NCBI GenBank assembly: GCA_024762655.1
Contig: JANTHB010000012.1
Location: forward strand, 1-52,050
Direction of reading: 5' to 3'
DNA: 52,050 bases
Origin: Bacteroidales bacterium
GTDB lineage: Bacteria; Bacteroidota; Bacteroidia; Bacteroidales; VadinHA17
The position numbers and the translations under genes are program-made. Numbering within the stretch: position 1 is the stretch's first letter; each line of letters starts with the position of its first letter. The notes under the pieces are model-generated. The model had not been told where the DNA came from and did not search any database. It worked only from the letters and a program-made list of their open reading frames with translations. This document shows, piece after piece, positions 35,274 through 44,872 of the stretch.

Positions 35274-36662
35274 ATGACATTAATTAGCTCAATATCAGGA
35301 ATACGGGGTACGATTGGAGGGAAACCGGGGGAAGGACTTACCCCGGTGGATCTTACGAAATTTGCTTCGGCATATGGCACCTGGCTTCTGAAAAAAACAG
35401 GGAAGAAGAAACTGAAAGTTGTGATAGGCAGAGATGCCCGTATTTCAGGAGACATGGTGTGCGGTATCGTTTGTAATACTCTGAATGCCATTGGTGTTGA
35501 TACCATAGAGCTGGGAATGGCTACCACCCCGACGGTTGAGATGGCCGTTGTGTCGGAAAATGCAGACGGAGGAATCATCATTACCGCAAGTCATAACCCT
35601 GCACATTGGAATGCTCTGAAGTTGCTGAACGACCGGGGGGAGTTCTTATCCGCGGAAGAAGGAGAAGATGTGCTGAAAATCGCAGGAGAAGAAAACTTTT
35701 CTTTTGTCTCTGTGGATGAATTGGGTATCCGGATGGTCAAAAATGATTATCATTTTAACCATATAGAAAAAATTCTCACTTTGGATCTGGTTCAAAAAGA
35801 TCTGATAAGAAAAGCAGGATTCCGAGTGGTGGTGGATGGCGTGAACTCTGTGGGTGGTTTTTCTGTGCCTGAACTGCTCCGGGAGTTGGGGGTACATGAT
35901 ATCATAGAACTCAATTGTGAGCCTACCGGACTCTTTGCTCATGATCCCGAGCCTCTACCTAAAAACCTCAAGGAACTTTCTGAAGCCGTTGTTCAACATG
36001 GGGCAGACCTGGGTATCGTGGTCGATCCTGATGTGGACCGTCTGGCTTTCATTTGTGAAAACGGGGAGATGTTCGGAGAAGAATATACGCTTGTGGCTGT
36101 GGCAGACTATGTGTTATCCAGGTACCCGGGAAATACGGTATCCAATCTTTCTTCTACCGAAGCATTATCGCGGGTGACTGAAAAATATGGAGGAAAAAGA
36201 TATCTGGCTGCCGTTGGAGAGGTGAATGTGGTACAGAAAATGAAAGAAGTAAATGCCGTCATTGGAGGAGAAGGAAACGGAGGTGTGATTTATCCGGCGT
36301 TGCATTACGGACGAGATGCCCTGGCGGGAATTGCACTGTTCCTTTCCCATCTTGCAGAAAAGGAGAAAAAGATAAGTGAGCTGAGAAAAACCTATCCCGA
36401 TTATTTTATGGCAAAACATAAAGTTCCCTATACCGATCAGACCGACACAGGAAAGGTATTCTCAGGGGTTCGTGATTATTTTAAGGACTATCCTCAGAAT
36501 ACCCTTGACGGTTTGTTTATAAAACTGGAGGGGGGATGGATTCATTTCCGCCGTTCAAATACCGAACCGGTTTTTAGAATCTATATTGAAACAAATGACC
36601 GTGCTAAAACGGACAGCCTGTCACAGCGGGTTGTGAAGATGGTATCCCAACTGGCTTCCTAA
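35274..36662 (+). CDS. glmM: Phosphoglucosamine mutase (GlmM-like phosphohexomutase)
   Basis: The 462-aa alpha-D-phosphohexomutase interconverts glucosamine-6-P and glucosamine-1-P on the way to UDP-GlcNAc. The phosphoserine loop TASHNPAHWNALK, metal loop DPDVDRLAF, sugar loop GGEGNGGVIYP and C-terminal phosphate loop RRSNTEPVFRIYIE are all present. The EGNGG sugar loop is that of Bacteroidota/archaeal GlmM-like enzymes, so some phosphomannomutase/phosphoglucomutase activity is possible. ATG 35274 (MTLISSISGIRG) matches family N-termini; the TTG nine codons upstream lies in the TTGTCAACAA site. Divergent from the rluB-like gene. Confidence 0.9.
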   Translation: MTLISSISGIRGTIGGKPGEGLTPVDLTKFASAYGTWLLKKTGKKKLKVVIGRDARISGDMVCGIVCNTLNAIGVDTIELGMATTPTVEMAVVSENADGGIIITASHNPAHWNALKLLNDRGEFLSAEEGEDVLKIAGEENFSFVSVDELGIRMVKNDYHFNHIEKILTLDLVQKDLIRKAGFRVVVDGVNSVGGFSVPELLRELGVHDIIELNCEPTGLFAHDPEPLPKNLKELSEAVVQHGADLGIVVDPDVDRLAFICENGEMFGEEYTLVAVADYVLSRYPGNTVSNLSSTEALSRVTEKYGGKRYLAAVGEVNVVQKMKEVNAVIGGEGNGGVIYPALHYGRDALAGIALFLSHLAEKEKKISELRKTYPDYFMAKHKVPYTDQTDTGKVFSGVRDYFKDYPQNTLDGLFIKLEGGWIHFRRSNTEPVFRIYIETNDRAKTDSLSQRVVKMVSQLAS

Positions 36663-36992
36663 GCATAACCCGGAGGGCCACCTGCCCTTATCCGGGAGAG
36701 GGCAAAGCTTTCGGGGAAAGTCTGGTGTCAGATGTAATAAAAAAATTACGTGATGAAAATTTTATTTATTCAAAAATTGAAGTTTATATCCTCGCATTAC
36801 GATCAACTTGACGCATGATCTTATAAAAAATATTGAAATAAGGAATAAATCCTGGTTTTTAATTGTCCATATTAATTAAAGCTGCAAATGCTTTAGTACT
36901 TTAAATAACAAATACAATAATAATTTAACCGGATACGTTTGGCAACTATATTTTTAGTTATCTTGCCGAAAATTTACGGTTGGTAAAATAAA
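36663..36992. other. Non-coding stretch with hairpin cluster, then AT-rich leader
   Basis: No gene is seen. Just after glmM come CCCGGA/TCCGGG (36669-36674 with 36691-36696) enclosing AGGGC/GCCCT, and the alternative TGCCCT/AGGGCA (36683-36688 with 36699-36704). CTTTC/GAAAG (36708-36712 with 36716-36720) follows. The first two pairings exclude each other. No T tract follows directly, so a terminator is not clear. From about 36735 the DNA is AT-rich with no feature except the TACGTTTG -7 box at 36934-36941. Confidence 0.5.
36934..36941 (+). promoter_or_regulatory. -7 box of the efflux operon
   Basis: TACGTTTG matches TAnnTTTG exactly, 51 nt before the adaptor ATG. No TTG lies at the usual -33 distance. 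Confidence 0.5.
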
Positions 36993-38450
36993 ATGCTTGA
37001 ATATATGGGAAATTCGAAAAATAATATGCGACGTACCCTGATCCTTTCCGGGATTGTTTTGCTTGTGGCTGCAGCAGGCGTCTGGTATTACTCCAAAGGA
37101 CAGAAAAAAGAAGAGGTTCAGCAACTTTATACGGAGGTTATGAGAGGAAAATTTGAGGTACTGGTTACGGTAACGGGCGAGCTACAGGCTGAGCATTCCG
37201 TCAGGATCATGGCTCCAACCGAACTCAGAAGCCGTAATCTGCGGTTCAGTCAGATCAAAATTCAGGATTTGATTCCGGAAGGAACGGTGGTAGATTCGGG
37301 CGACTATGTGGCCTTGCTGGACAGGTCGGACGCCAGCAACCGGCTGAAGGATATGTTGGATGAGCTGGAGCAATACCAATCCAATCTGATGAAGACCCGG
37401 CTTGATACGACCATGCAACTGCGTGGCCTTAGGGACCAGTTGATTAACTTGCAATATGCAGTGGAGGAAGCGCAGATCACTTTGGAGCAATCCAAATATG
37501 AGCCTCCGGCTACCATACGCCAGGCTAAGATAAATCTGGATAAGGCCGAAAGAGCACTTGGTCAGGCAAAGAAGAATTATTTTCTTAAAGTGAAGCAGGC
37601 GGAAGCCGACATGAAGCAAGCCGAATTCAACCTGAAAAAACAACAAAGACGGGTTCAGGAAATGGAGAATGTGATCAGTAAGTTTGAGATACATGCTCCT
37701 GCCTCCGGGATGGTGATTTATCAGAAAGAATGGGGCGGGCAGAAAAGAAAAGTGGGTTCTATGATCAGCCCGTGGGATCTTACCGTAGCTACTTTGCCGG
37801 ATATGTCTTCCATGATTTCCAAAACCTATGTGAATGAGATAGATATCAGCAAAGTTAAAAAAGGACAGAAGGTGAGGATCGGCGTAGATGCTTTTCCGGA
37901 GAAAAAATATACGGGAGTGGTTTATGAAGTGGCAAACATCGGCGAGCAGTTGCCCAATACGGATGCCAAAGTGTTTGAGGTTAATATAAAAGTGGATGGG
38001 AGCGATCCGATCTTAAGACCTGCCATGACTACCAGCAATCAGATTATCACTGCTTCGTATGACAGTGTCTTGTTTATTCCACTGGAAGCTGTTTTCGTTG
38101 AAGACAGCATTCCTTATGTATTTAAGAAAAGCGGGGTAAAGCAGGTTGTCCTGCTGGGTCCTGAAAATGAAAACGAGGTGATCGTGGAAAAGGGGCTGAA
38201 GGAAGGAGACAGGATCCTGCTTAATATGCCGGAGAATCCTGAAAAATACTCCCTTACCGGAGAAGAACTGATCCCTGTCATAAAGGACCGTATTCTTCAA
38301 AAAAAGCTCCGGGAGGAAAAGCGAAAAAGAGAAGAGGAGATGAAAAGAATCGCCAGAAAGAAAGCCAGTAAAATGAGAATGCAGGGCAAATTTGGGAAAA
38401 AAGCTCCTTCAGGCAGTAGAAGCAGGGTGGTTATAAAAAAAGAAAAATAA
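36993..38450 (+). CDS. HlyD/MacA-type periplasmic adaptor protein
   Basis: The 485-aa membrane-fusion protein has one N-terminal TM anchor (about 14-31) and a short beta-barrel/lipoyl half (VTVTGELQAEHSVRI). A long alpha-helical hairpin (about 100-225, rich in Glu/Gln/Lys/Ala coiled-coil heptads) precedes the second lipoyl half (IHAPASGMVIYQKEW), the beta-barrel domain and a basic C-terminal tail (KKLREEKRKREEEMKRIARKK). It bridges an inner-membrane pump and TolC. Start is uncertain among ATG 36993, 37005 and 37026. It precedes the permease by 14 bp and TolC by two genes, one operon. Confidence 0.88.
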   Translation: MLEYMGNSKNNMRRTLILSGIVLLVAAAGVWYYSKGQKKEEVQQLYTEVMRGKFEVLVTVTGELQAEHSVRIMAPTELRSRNLRFSQIKIQDLIPEGTVVDSGDYVALLDRSDASNRLKDMLDELEQYQSNLMKTRLDTTMQLRGLRDQLINLQYAVEEAQITLEQSKYEPPATIRQAKINLDKAERALGQAKKNYFLKVKQAEADMKQAEFNLKKQQRRVQEMENVISKFEIHAPASGMVIYQKEWGGQKRKVGSMISPWDLTVATLPDMSSMISKTYVNEIDISKVKKGQKVRIGVDAFPEKKYTGVVYEVANIGEQLPNTDAKVFEVNIKVDGSDPILRPAMTTSNQIITASYDSVLFIPLEAVFVEDSIPYVFKKSGVKQVVLLGPENENEVIVEKGLKEGDRILLNMPENPEKYSLTGEELIPVIKDRILQKKLREEKRKREEEMKRIARKKASKMRMQGKFGKKAPSGSRSRVVIKKEK

Positions 38451-38464
38451 AAAGAAGGACTTTT

Positions 38465-39823
38465 ATGCACAGGTATTTTCATGATATTGTTATTGCTGTC
38501 GAGTCGCTGATTGCCAACAAATTAAAGTCTATATTGACTGCTCTGGGCATCATCTTCGGGGTGGCTGCTGTGATCAGTATGCTAGCCATAGGAAAAGGGG
38601 CCAAGCAGGAGATCCTCGAGCAGATAAAGATGGTGGGCGTGAATAACATTGTGATTACGCCCATTGTGCAGGATGAGTCTAATGCCGGAAACAACAGTGA
38701 GGAAGATGAAGGAGAGAAGCAAAAAAAGAAATTCTCCCCCGGACTGACCTTGTTGGACGCCGAAGCGATCAGAAATATAGTTCCTTCCGTAGAAAAAATC
38801 AGCCCCGAAATATCGCTGAATTCTTTTGTGCTGCAAAATGGGAAACGGTCCGCAGCCAAAATCGTAGGAGTCTCCCGGGATTTTTTTTCCATCTATAACC
38901 AGAGCCTCATGGAAGGATCCACCTTCAACACGTACCAGGAAGAACACGGATTGCCGGTGTGTATTATCGGCTATAATATCAAATCCCGTTTTTTTAGTCA
39001 CGAGGATCCTGTGGGGCAATATATAAAGTTTGGAAATGTTTGGTTGAAGGTAATCGGCGTATTACATAAATCGGATGTAAATCTTTCATCGTTTACAAAC
39101 GCAGGAATCAATGTTTATAATGATAATATTTATGTACCGGTAAAGACCATGCTGATGCGTTTTGAAAACCGGGCACTGGTGAATACGAAGAAACAAAATT
39201 CGGTGACAATTTACGGGTTCGGTTTTATTTCCGTACGCAGTTCCTCTGCCAAGGATAATACGATGGGAAACTATAACCAGCTTGACAGGGTGGTTGTGCA
39301 GGTGAAGGAAAGCGACAAATTGCCTGCTACCACAACGGTCTTAAGCCGGATGTTTATGAGAAGGCACCTGGAGGTAAAGGATTTTGAGATCACTGTGCCG
39401 GAATTGCTTCTGAAGCAACAACAAAGAACAAAAGATATTTTCAATATTGTTCTGGGAGCCATTGCCAGTATTTCTCTTATTGTAGGTGGAATCGGGATCA
39501 TGAACATTATGTTCGCCAGTGTCATGGAGCGGATCAAAGAAATAGGCACGCGCATGGCTATCGGTGCCAAGAAGAAGGATATTGTGGTACAGTTTCTGGC
39601 TGAAGCCATACTTATCAGTGTTTCCGGTGGGTTGGTGGGAATCCTGCTCGGGATCTTTCTGGCAAAAGCCATTTACCGTATTGCCGGTGTGCTGACGATT
39701 GTCAGCCCGGGCGCTGTAATTGTCGCATTTACCGTATCGGCGGCAGTAGGCGTGATCTTCGGATATGCACCTGCTAAAAGAGCTTCCGAGAAAGATCCTA
39801 TCGAATCATTGAGATATGAATAA
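38465..39823 (+). CDS. MacB/FtsX-type ABC permease without ATPase domain
   Basis: The 452-aa permease has an N-terminal TM (ILTALGIIFGVAAVISMLAIGKGA, the MacB_PCD start), a periplasmic MacB core (about 55-320) with an acidic/basic insert (NNSEEDEGEKQKKK), and three C-terminal TM helices with the FtsX motif SVMERIKEIGTRMAIGAKKKDI, ending PIESLRYE. Full MacB has an N-terminal ATPase, absent here, and no ATPase gene is adjacent. Energy must come from an ATPase elsewhere; the LolD-like protein at 45927-46583 is one candidate (inference). RBS-like AAGAAGGA lies 10 nt before the ATG. Confidence 0.88.
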   Translation: MHRYFHDIVIAVESLIANKLKSILTALGIIFGVAAVISMLAIGKGAKQEILEQIKMVGVNNIVITPIVQDESNAGNNSEEDEGEKQKKKFSPGLTLLDAEAIRNIVPSVEKISPEISLNSFVLQNGKRSAAKIVGVSRDFFSIYNQSLMEGSTFNTYQEEHGLPVCIIGYNIKSRFFSHEDPVGQYIKFGNVWLKVIGVLHKSDVNLSSFTNAGINVYNDNIYVPVKTMLMRFENRALVNTKKQNSVTIYGFGFISVRSSSAKDNTMGNYNQLDRVVVQVKESDKLPATTTVLSRMFMRRHLEVKDFEITVPELLLKQQQRTKDIFNIVLGAIASISLIVGGIGIMNIMFASVMERIKEIGTRMAIGAKKKDIVVQFLAEAILISVSGGLVGILLGIFLAKAIYRIAGVLTIVSPGAVIVAFTVSAAVGVIFGYAPAKRASEKDPIESLRYE

Positions 39824-39846
39824 CACCATTTGATAAAATCATTAAG

Positions 39847-41340
39847 ATGAGAGTAATAATCCTGCGTTTTCGTATACTGATCATTTTGTTTCTGTTTTTC
39901 TCCGTATCTTTTCTGCAGGCCCAGGATACGATGCGTCTGACACTGAACCAGGTGATAGAGCTGGCTCAGGAACAATCTCCGCAGGCGGTATTGGCCAAAC
40001 ATCAGTTCAGGGCCAGCTACTGGATGTTCAGAACCTATAAGGCTAAATATCTGCCGGCGTTGAATATGAATGCCACCCTGCCTGATTTCAGCCGGGTTTT
40101 TGAACGGGAATATGATTTTAACACAGGACAGGAATATTATGTGGAGAAATTCAGAAACAATTCAACGCTCGGCTTGTCATTGACCCAGAACATCGGTTTT
40201 ACCGGGGGTACCGTTTTTGTTAATTCCAACCTGACACGTTTTGACGAACTTGGCAAAGACCCCAACACTCAATACATTACCACTCCGGTAAGTGTGGGCT
40301 TACGTCAGCCTATTTTTAATTACAATCCGCTGAAATGGGAGAAGAAAATTGAACCGGTTAGGTACGAAGAGGCAAAGAAAAGATATCTGGATGCCATGGA
40401 AGCCGTTAATTACCGGGCGGTAAGCTTGTTTTTTAACCTGGTACTGGCGCAGATGAATCTTGAGATCGCCAAAGTGAATTATCATAATTCCGATACACTG
40501 TACAGAATCGCACAAGGGCGTTACAATATCGGGACTATCGCAGAGGATGACCTGCTGCAGATGCAGTTGAGATTCCTGAATGCGGGTACAGATCTGAACC
40601 AGGCCGGTATAGACCTGCAGATCAAAGAGTATCAGCTTCGTTCTTTTCTGGGATTTAATGAGAACATAAAGATCAATCTGATTGTCCCCAATGAAATCCC
40701 CAAAATGACCGTTGAAGTATCGAAAGCTTTGGCCCTGGCACAAAAGAACAATCCGGATATCCTTTCCTATCGGCGACAATTGCTGGAGGCCAGACGGGAT
40801 GTGATGATGGCAAAACAGCAAAAAGGAATTAACGCCGATCTGTTTGCTTCTTTTGGTTATACCCAGCGGGCCGCAACATTTCCGGAAGCCTATCAGAATC
40901 TGCTTAACCAGCAAAGGGTACAGTTGGGTTTTACATTGCCCATTCTGGATTGGGGCCTGAATAAGGGGAAATACAAACTGGCCCAATCTAATGAAGAAGT
41001 GGTAAAAACCAATGTGCGGCAAAACCAGATAGACTTTGAGCAGGAGGTGATCCTGAATGTGGCACAGTTCAACCTGCAGGATGACCAGGTGGCCATTGCT
41101 GCCAAGGCCGATACCATTGCTCATAAAAGATACCAGGTCACCAAGCAACGTTTCCTGATCGGGAAGATCAGCGTCCTGGACCTGAATGTGGCAGATACAG
41201 AGAAAGATGTGGCACGACGGGGCTATATCAGTGCGTTGAGACAATACTGGAGCTACTATTTCAGCCTGCGGCGTCTCACCCTCCACGATTTCGTCACTCA
41301 AAAAGATCTGTCGGCAGACTATACCAAGCTGGTACAATGA
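39847..41340 (+). CDS. TolC family outer-membrane efflux protein
   Basis: The 497-aa protein has a signal peptide (ILRFRILIILFLFFSVSFLQ) and two OEP repeats that form half of the helical-barrel channel: MRLTLNQVIELAQEQSPQA at the start and VSKALALAQKNNPDILSYRRQLLEARR about residue 290. LQLNVADTEKD-type helices complete the second repeat. It completes the tripartite efflux set with the adaptor and the MacB-type permease, in the same order seen in many Bacteroidota. It is last in the operon; a 9-bp hairpin follows 61 bp after the stop. Confidence 0.93.
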   Translation: MRVIILRFRILIILFLFFSVSFLQAQDTMRLTLNQVIELAQEQSPQAVLAKHQFRASYWMFRTYKAKYLPALNMNATLPDFSRVFEREYDFNTGQEYYVEKFRNNSTLGLSLTQNIGFTGGTVFVNSNLTRFDELGKDPNTQYITTPVSVGLRQPIFNYNPLKWEKKIEPVRYEEAKKRYLDAMEAVNYRAVSLFFNLVLAQMNLEIAKVNYHNSDTLYRIAQGRYNIGTIAEDDLLQMQLRFLNAGTDLNQAGIDLQIKEYQLRSFLGFNENIKINLIVPNEIPKMTVEVSKALALAQKNNPDILSYRRQLLEARRDVMMAKQQKGINADLFASFGYTQRAATFPEAYQNLLNQQRVQLGFTLPILDWGLNKGKYKLAQSNEEVVKTNVRQNQIDFEQEVILNVAQFNLQDDQVAIAAKADTIAHKRYQVTKQRFLIGKISVLDLNVADTEKDVARRGYISALRQYWSYYFSLRRLTLHDFVTQKDLSADYTKLVQ

Positions 41341-41400
41341 TTTTTTCCGGTTAGTTTTATGGTCCGCAATATTCATTATGCCTGTGTCATACCGGGGATA

Positions 41401-41421
41401 CTTGCTTTTTATAAAAGCAAG
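41401..41421. terminator. Hairpin after tolC, possible terminator
   Basis: CTTGCTTTT (41401-41409) pairs perfectly with AAAAGCAAG (41413-41421) around a TAT loop. No T tract follows directly, so termination is uncertain. The secDF promoter lies 30 nt downstream. Confidence 0.35.
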
Positions 41422-41451
41422 GACGATCTCTGTTTTCTAAAAAAAAAATCC

Positions 41452-41459
41452 TATCTTTG
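41452..41459 (+). promoter_or_regulatory. -7 box of the secDF promoter
   Basis: TATCTTTG matches TAnnTTTG exactly. Transcription would start near 41466, 42 nt before the ATG. A run of ten A residues (41439-41448) lies directly upstream. Confidence 0.6.
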
Positions 41460-41507
41460 CCCGACATTTTTAAAAGGATAGTAATAAACATCATAATAAG
41501 CTAAAAA

Positions 41508-44500
41508 ATGCAAAATAAAGGGGCAATACTTTTTCTGGCCGTTACTTTGGCAGTAGTGAGTATATATCAGCTATCTTTTACCGGGGTTACGTTTAAGGTG
41601 CAAAAAGATGCCAAAGCATATGCGAAAGGCGATCTTAATAAGGAACTTCGTTATCTGGACTCCATCGCTGAATTACCCAAGGAGAAATGGAGTTTCCTGG
41701 GTAATACTTTCAGGGAATGCCAGAAAAAAGAACTGAATCTGGGTCTTGACCTGAAAGGCGGGATGAATGTGATCCTCGAAGTGTCCGTACCTGATATTCT
41801 CAAAGCGTTATCCAACTATAGTACGGATACTACTTTTGTAAAGGCCCTGAAACTGGCCGAGGAATATCAGAAATCAAGCCAGGAGGATTTCGTTAACCTG
41901 TTTGGGAAAGCCTTTGAACAGATTGCCCCCGGAGCCAGACTGGCAGCTATCTTTAATACGGTAGAATTAAAAGATCTGATAGACTATAACTCTACCAACG
42001 AGGATGTGCTGAAAGTGCTCCATAAGGAGGTGCAGGACGCCATTGATAACTCCTATAATATTTTGACCAACAGGATCGACCGCTTCGGGGTCGTTCAGCC
42101 TACCATTCAGCGTCTTTCCACACAGGGTCGCATCATGATTGAGTTACCGGGGGTAAAAGACCCTACCCGGGTGCGTAAACTCCTGCAGGAAACGGCTGAC
42201 CTGGAGTTCTGGGAAACTTATGAAAACTCGGAAGTGGGACCCTATCTGATGAACGCCAACGAACTGCTGAAGCAGATTTTGAATGTTGCTCCCAAGAAGG
42301 ATACGACCAACACACCTGTCCCCGAAAAAACATCAACCGAAACATCCAAAAATCAGACAACAGGGGTTAAGGATACAACAACAACTGCTGATTCGCTGAT
42401 TAAATTGCTGGAGAAAGACACGACTGCCCAAAAGGAAAACACACAGTCTCTGGAAGAGTTTAAGACTCAAAACCCTCTATTTGCCGTATTGATCCCCAAT
42501 ACTACACGCGACGGGAAATATGTGCCGGGGTCGGTAGTAGGATTTGCCCACGCAAAGGACACCTCCATGGTGAATAAATATTTGAGCATGAAGCAGATAA
42601 GGGCTTTGTTCCCGAGAAACCTGAAGTTCTACTGGCATTTTAAGCCTTATAAATATGATCCCCAGCAAACCTTGTATGAGCTGCATGCTATTAAAGTTAC
42701 GACCCGTGACGGACGTCCTCCGCTGACCGGAGAAGTGATTACTTCAGCCCGGGAAGAGTTTGACCAGAACAGCGGTGAAGCCAAGGTGACCATGTCGATG
42801 AATGCCGAAGGAGCTAAAATCTGGGCGCGTCTTACCCGTGAAAATGTGGGCAGAGCCATCGCCATTGTCCTGGATAATTATGTGTACTCGGCTCCCCGCG
42901 TGAATTCCGAGATCAAAGGGGGTAACTCTGAGATTACCGGTGACTTTACCATTGATGAAGCCAAAGACCTGGCCAACATGCTGAAATCCGGGAAGATGCC
43001 GGCCCCTGCCAAGATTATCCAGGAAGCTGTCGTAGGACCTACCTTGGGGAAAGAGGCCATCAATGCAGGTCTTACCTCTTTTGTCATAGCATTCCTGATG
43101 GTGCTGATATTTATGATCTTCTATTACAGTACACGTGCCGGCTGGGTAGCCGACCTGGCATTGTTCCTGAACGTTTTCTTTATCCTCGGGGTGCTTGCTT
43201 CCCTGGGGGCTGTACTTACCTTGCCTGGTATTGCCGGGATCGTCCTGACGGTGGGTATGTCGGTAGATGCCAACGTGCTGATATATGAACGTATCAAGGA
43301 AGAGCTGAGATCCGGCAAAGGGATCAAAAAAGCCATTTCGGAAGGATACAGAAATGCCTATTCGGCCATTGTCGACGCCAACGTGACTACTTTCCTGACA
43401 GGTGTGATCCTGTATGTATTCGGGACAGGCCCGATCAAGGGGTTTGCCACCACATTGGTCATCGGTATCCTTACTTCTCTGTTCTCAGCTATCTTTATTA
43501 CCCGTCTGGTCTTTGAGAGAGCCCTGAATAAAAATAACAAACTCACTTTTGCCACCCGAATTACGGAAAAAGCATTCACGAACCTGAACATAAAGTTTAT
43601 CGAAAAAAGAAAACTGGCCTATATCATCTCGGGAACGGTTATTCTTGTGTCAATAATATCCTTATCTACCAGAGGACTAAGTCCGGGTATCGATTTTACG
43701 GGCGGTCGTACTTATGTGGTGAGATTTGAAAAACCTTATCCTACCCAGGATATTCAGAAAGCCCTGACAAAGGTCTTTGATAAAGTGCCAGAAGTTAAGG
43801 TATATGGGAATGTGGATCAGATGAAGATTACCACACAGTATATGATCGACAACCCGTCAGCAGACGACCAGGTGGAAGAAAAAATGTTTGAAGGACTGAA
43901 ACCGGTTCTCGGGGACAATGTGGATCTGCAGACCTTCAAAACAAAATATATCCAAAGTTCGCAGACCGTCGGACCGACCATCGCCTATGATATTAAAGTG
44001 CAGGCTATGTGGGCTGTGTTCTTCTCGCTGATCATTATCTTCTTGTATATTATGCTGCGGTTCCGGAACTGGAGATTCGGGATGGGTGCCGTGGGCGCTC
44101 TGATCCATGACTCCCTGATCGTGATCGGAACTTTCTCCCTGCTGTACGGAAAACTGCCGTTCTCAATGGAGATAGACCAGTCATTTATCGCCGCCATCCT
44201 TACGGTGATCGGGTACTCGGTAAACGATACCGTTGTGGTATTCGACAGGATCAGGGAATATATGAAGCTCTATCCGAAACGAGCTACCGAAGAGGTGTTG
44301 GATGCCGCAATCAACAGTACGATCGGACGTACCATCAATACATCCTTAAGTACCTTTATCGTGTTGCTGGTGGTCTTTATCTTCGGGGGTGAGGTCATCC
44401 GAGGATTTATCTTTGCCATGCTGATAGGGGTGTTCGTGGGGACGTATTCATCTATCTTTGTGGCAACACCACTGGTATACGATACCATGAAGAATAAACA

Positions 44501-44552
44501 CCCGGAACTTGATCTGACGGTGAAAGGGACAAAGAAGAAAAAGAAAAAATAA
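41508..44552 (+). CDS. secDF: SecDF fusion protein-export subunit
   Basis: The 1014-aa membrane protein unites SecD and SecF, as is normal in Bacteroidota. The SecD half has LGLDLKGGMNVIL (D1/D4 motif), a periplasmic P1 region with a Thr/Lys-rich low-complexity insert (about 265-320), and TM helices with VGMSVDANVLIYERIKEEL. The SecF half begins near GIDFTGGRTYVVRFE (about 724) and carries VIGYSVNDTVVVFDRIRE. It uses the proton gradient to help SecYEG complete export and exchange. A strong terminator follows immediately. Confidence 0.97.
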   Translation: MQNKGAILFLAVTLAVVSIYQLSFTGVTFKVQKDAKAYAKGDLNKELRYLDSIAELPKEKWSFLGNTFRECQKKELNLGLDLKGGMNVILEVSVPDILKALSNYSTDTTFVKALKLAEEYQKSSQEDFVNLFGKAFEQIAPGARLAAIFNTVELKDLIDYNSTNEDVLKVLHKEVQDAIDNSYNILTNRIDRFGVVQPTIQRLSTQGRIMIELPGVKDPTRVRKLLQETADLEFWETYENSEVGPYLMNANELLKQILNVAPKKDTTNTPVPEKTSTETSKNQTTGVKDTTTTADSLIKLLEKDTTAQKENTQSLEEFKTQNPLFAVLIPNTTRDGKYVPGSVVGFAHAKDTSMVNKYLSMKQIRALFPRNLKFYWHFKPYKYDPQQTLYELHAIKVTTRDGRPPLTGEVITSAREEFDQNSGEAKVTMSMNAEGAKIWARLTRENVGRAIAIVLDNYVYSAPRVNSEIKGGNSEITGDFTIDEAKDLANMLKSGKMPAPAKIIQEAVVGPTLGKEAINAGLTSFVIAFLMVLIFMIFYYSTRAGWVADLALFLNVFFILGVLASLGAVLTLPGIAGIVLTVGMSVDANVLIYERIKEELRSGKGIKKAISEGYRNAYSAIVDANVTTFLTGVILYVFGTGPIKGFATTLVIGILTSLFSAIFITRLVFERALNKNNKLTFATRITEKAFTNLNIKFIEKRKLAYIISGTVILVSIISLSTRGLSPGIDFTGGRTYVVRFEKPYPTQDIQKALTKVFDKVPEVKVYGNVDQMKITTQYMIDNPSADDQVEEKMFEGLKPVLGDNVDLQTFKTKYIQSSQTVGPTIAYDIKVQAMWAVFFSLIIIFLYIMLRFRNWRFGMGAVGALIHDSLIVIGTFSLLYGKLPFSMEIDQSFIAAILTVIGYSVNDTVVVFDRIREYMKLYPKRATEEVLDAAINSTIGRTINTSLSTFIVLLVVFIFGGEVIRGFIFAMLIGVFVGTYSSIFVATPLVYDTMKNKHPELDLTVKGTKKKKKK

Positions 44553-44560
44553 AAAAGTCA

Positions 44561-44593
44561 AAAAAACCCCGATCCTGACGATCGGGGTTTTTT
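44561..44593 (+). terminator. Intrinsic terminator after secDF
   Basis: A perfect 14-bp stem (44561-44574 with 44580-44593: A6-CCCCGATC with GATCGGGG-T6) around CTGAC, ending in a T tract. The A-run on the left side means it could also act on the other strand. Confidence 0.92.
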
Positions 44594-44644
44594 GTTTGGT
44601 ATATCTTTTTTAATTTCGCAGGGATAAAGAAACCGGAGGTTGGC

Positions 44645-44872
44645 ATGAATAGTTTACTTTTTATCAGCGGGCAGGAAGTTATCGTCGTTTTTGTGTTGGT
44701 ATTGCTGCTCTTCGGGGCTAACAAGATTCCCGAAGTTGCAAAAGGCCTGGGCAAGGGAATGAAGGAGTTCAGAAAAGCTACCGACGAGATCAAGAAAGAG
44801 ATCAACGAGAGTGCCAAAGATGTACTGGATGATGTGGATGACCTCAGAGATAATCTGAATAATCTTAAGTAA
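44645..44872 (+). CDS. tatA: Sec-independent translocase protein TatA/E
   Basis: The 75-aa protein has one N-terminal TM (about 10-24, [14 protein letters not shown]), the [23 protein letters not shown] hinge and amphipathic helix that define TatA, then an acidic coiled tail. It forms the pore of the twin-arginine pathway, which exports folded proteins. The FG motif and hinge glycines are intact. tatC is not in the window. Its stop overlaps the antiporter start (TAATG). A degraded -7 box TAATTTCG lies at 44611-44618. Confidence 0.95.
   Translation: MNSLLFISGQEVIVVFVLVLLLFGANKIPEVAKGLGKGMKEFRKATDEIKKEINESAKDVLDDVDDLRDNLNNLK

Noticed and set aside
37182-37694. Minus-strand frame of 170 aa within the HlyD-type gene
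   Set aside because: It is antisense to the conserved coiled-coil hairpin of the adaptor and has no promoter or family match.
41401-41421. Strong terminator call for tolC
   Set aside because: The hairpin is perfect but no T tract follows, so only a low-confidence feature was kept.
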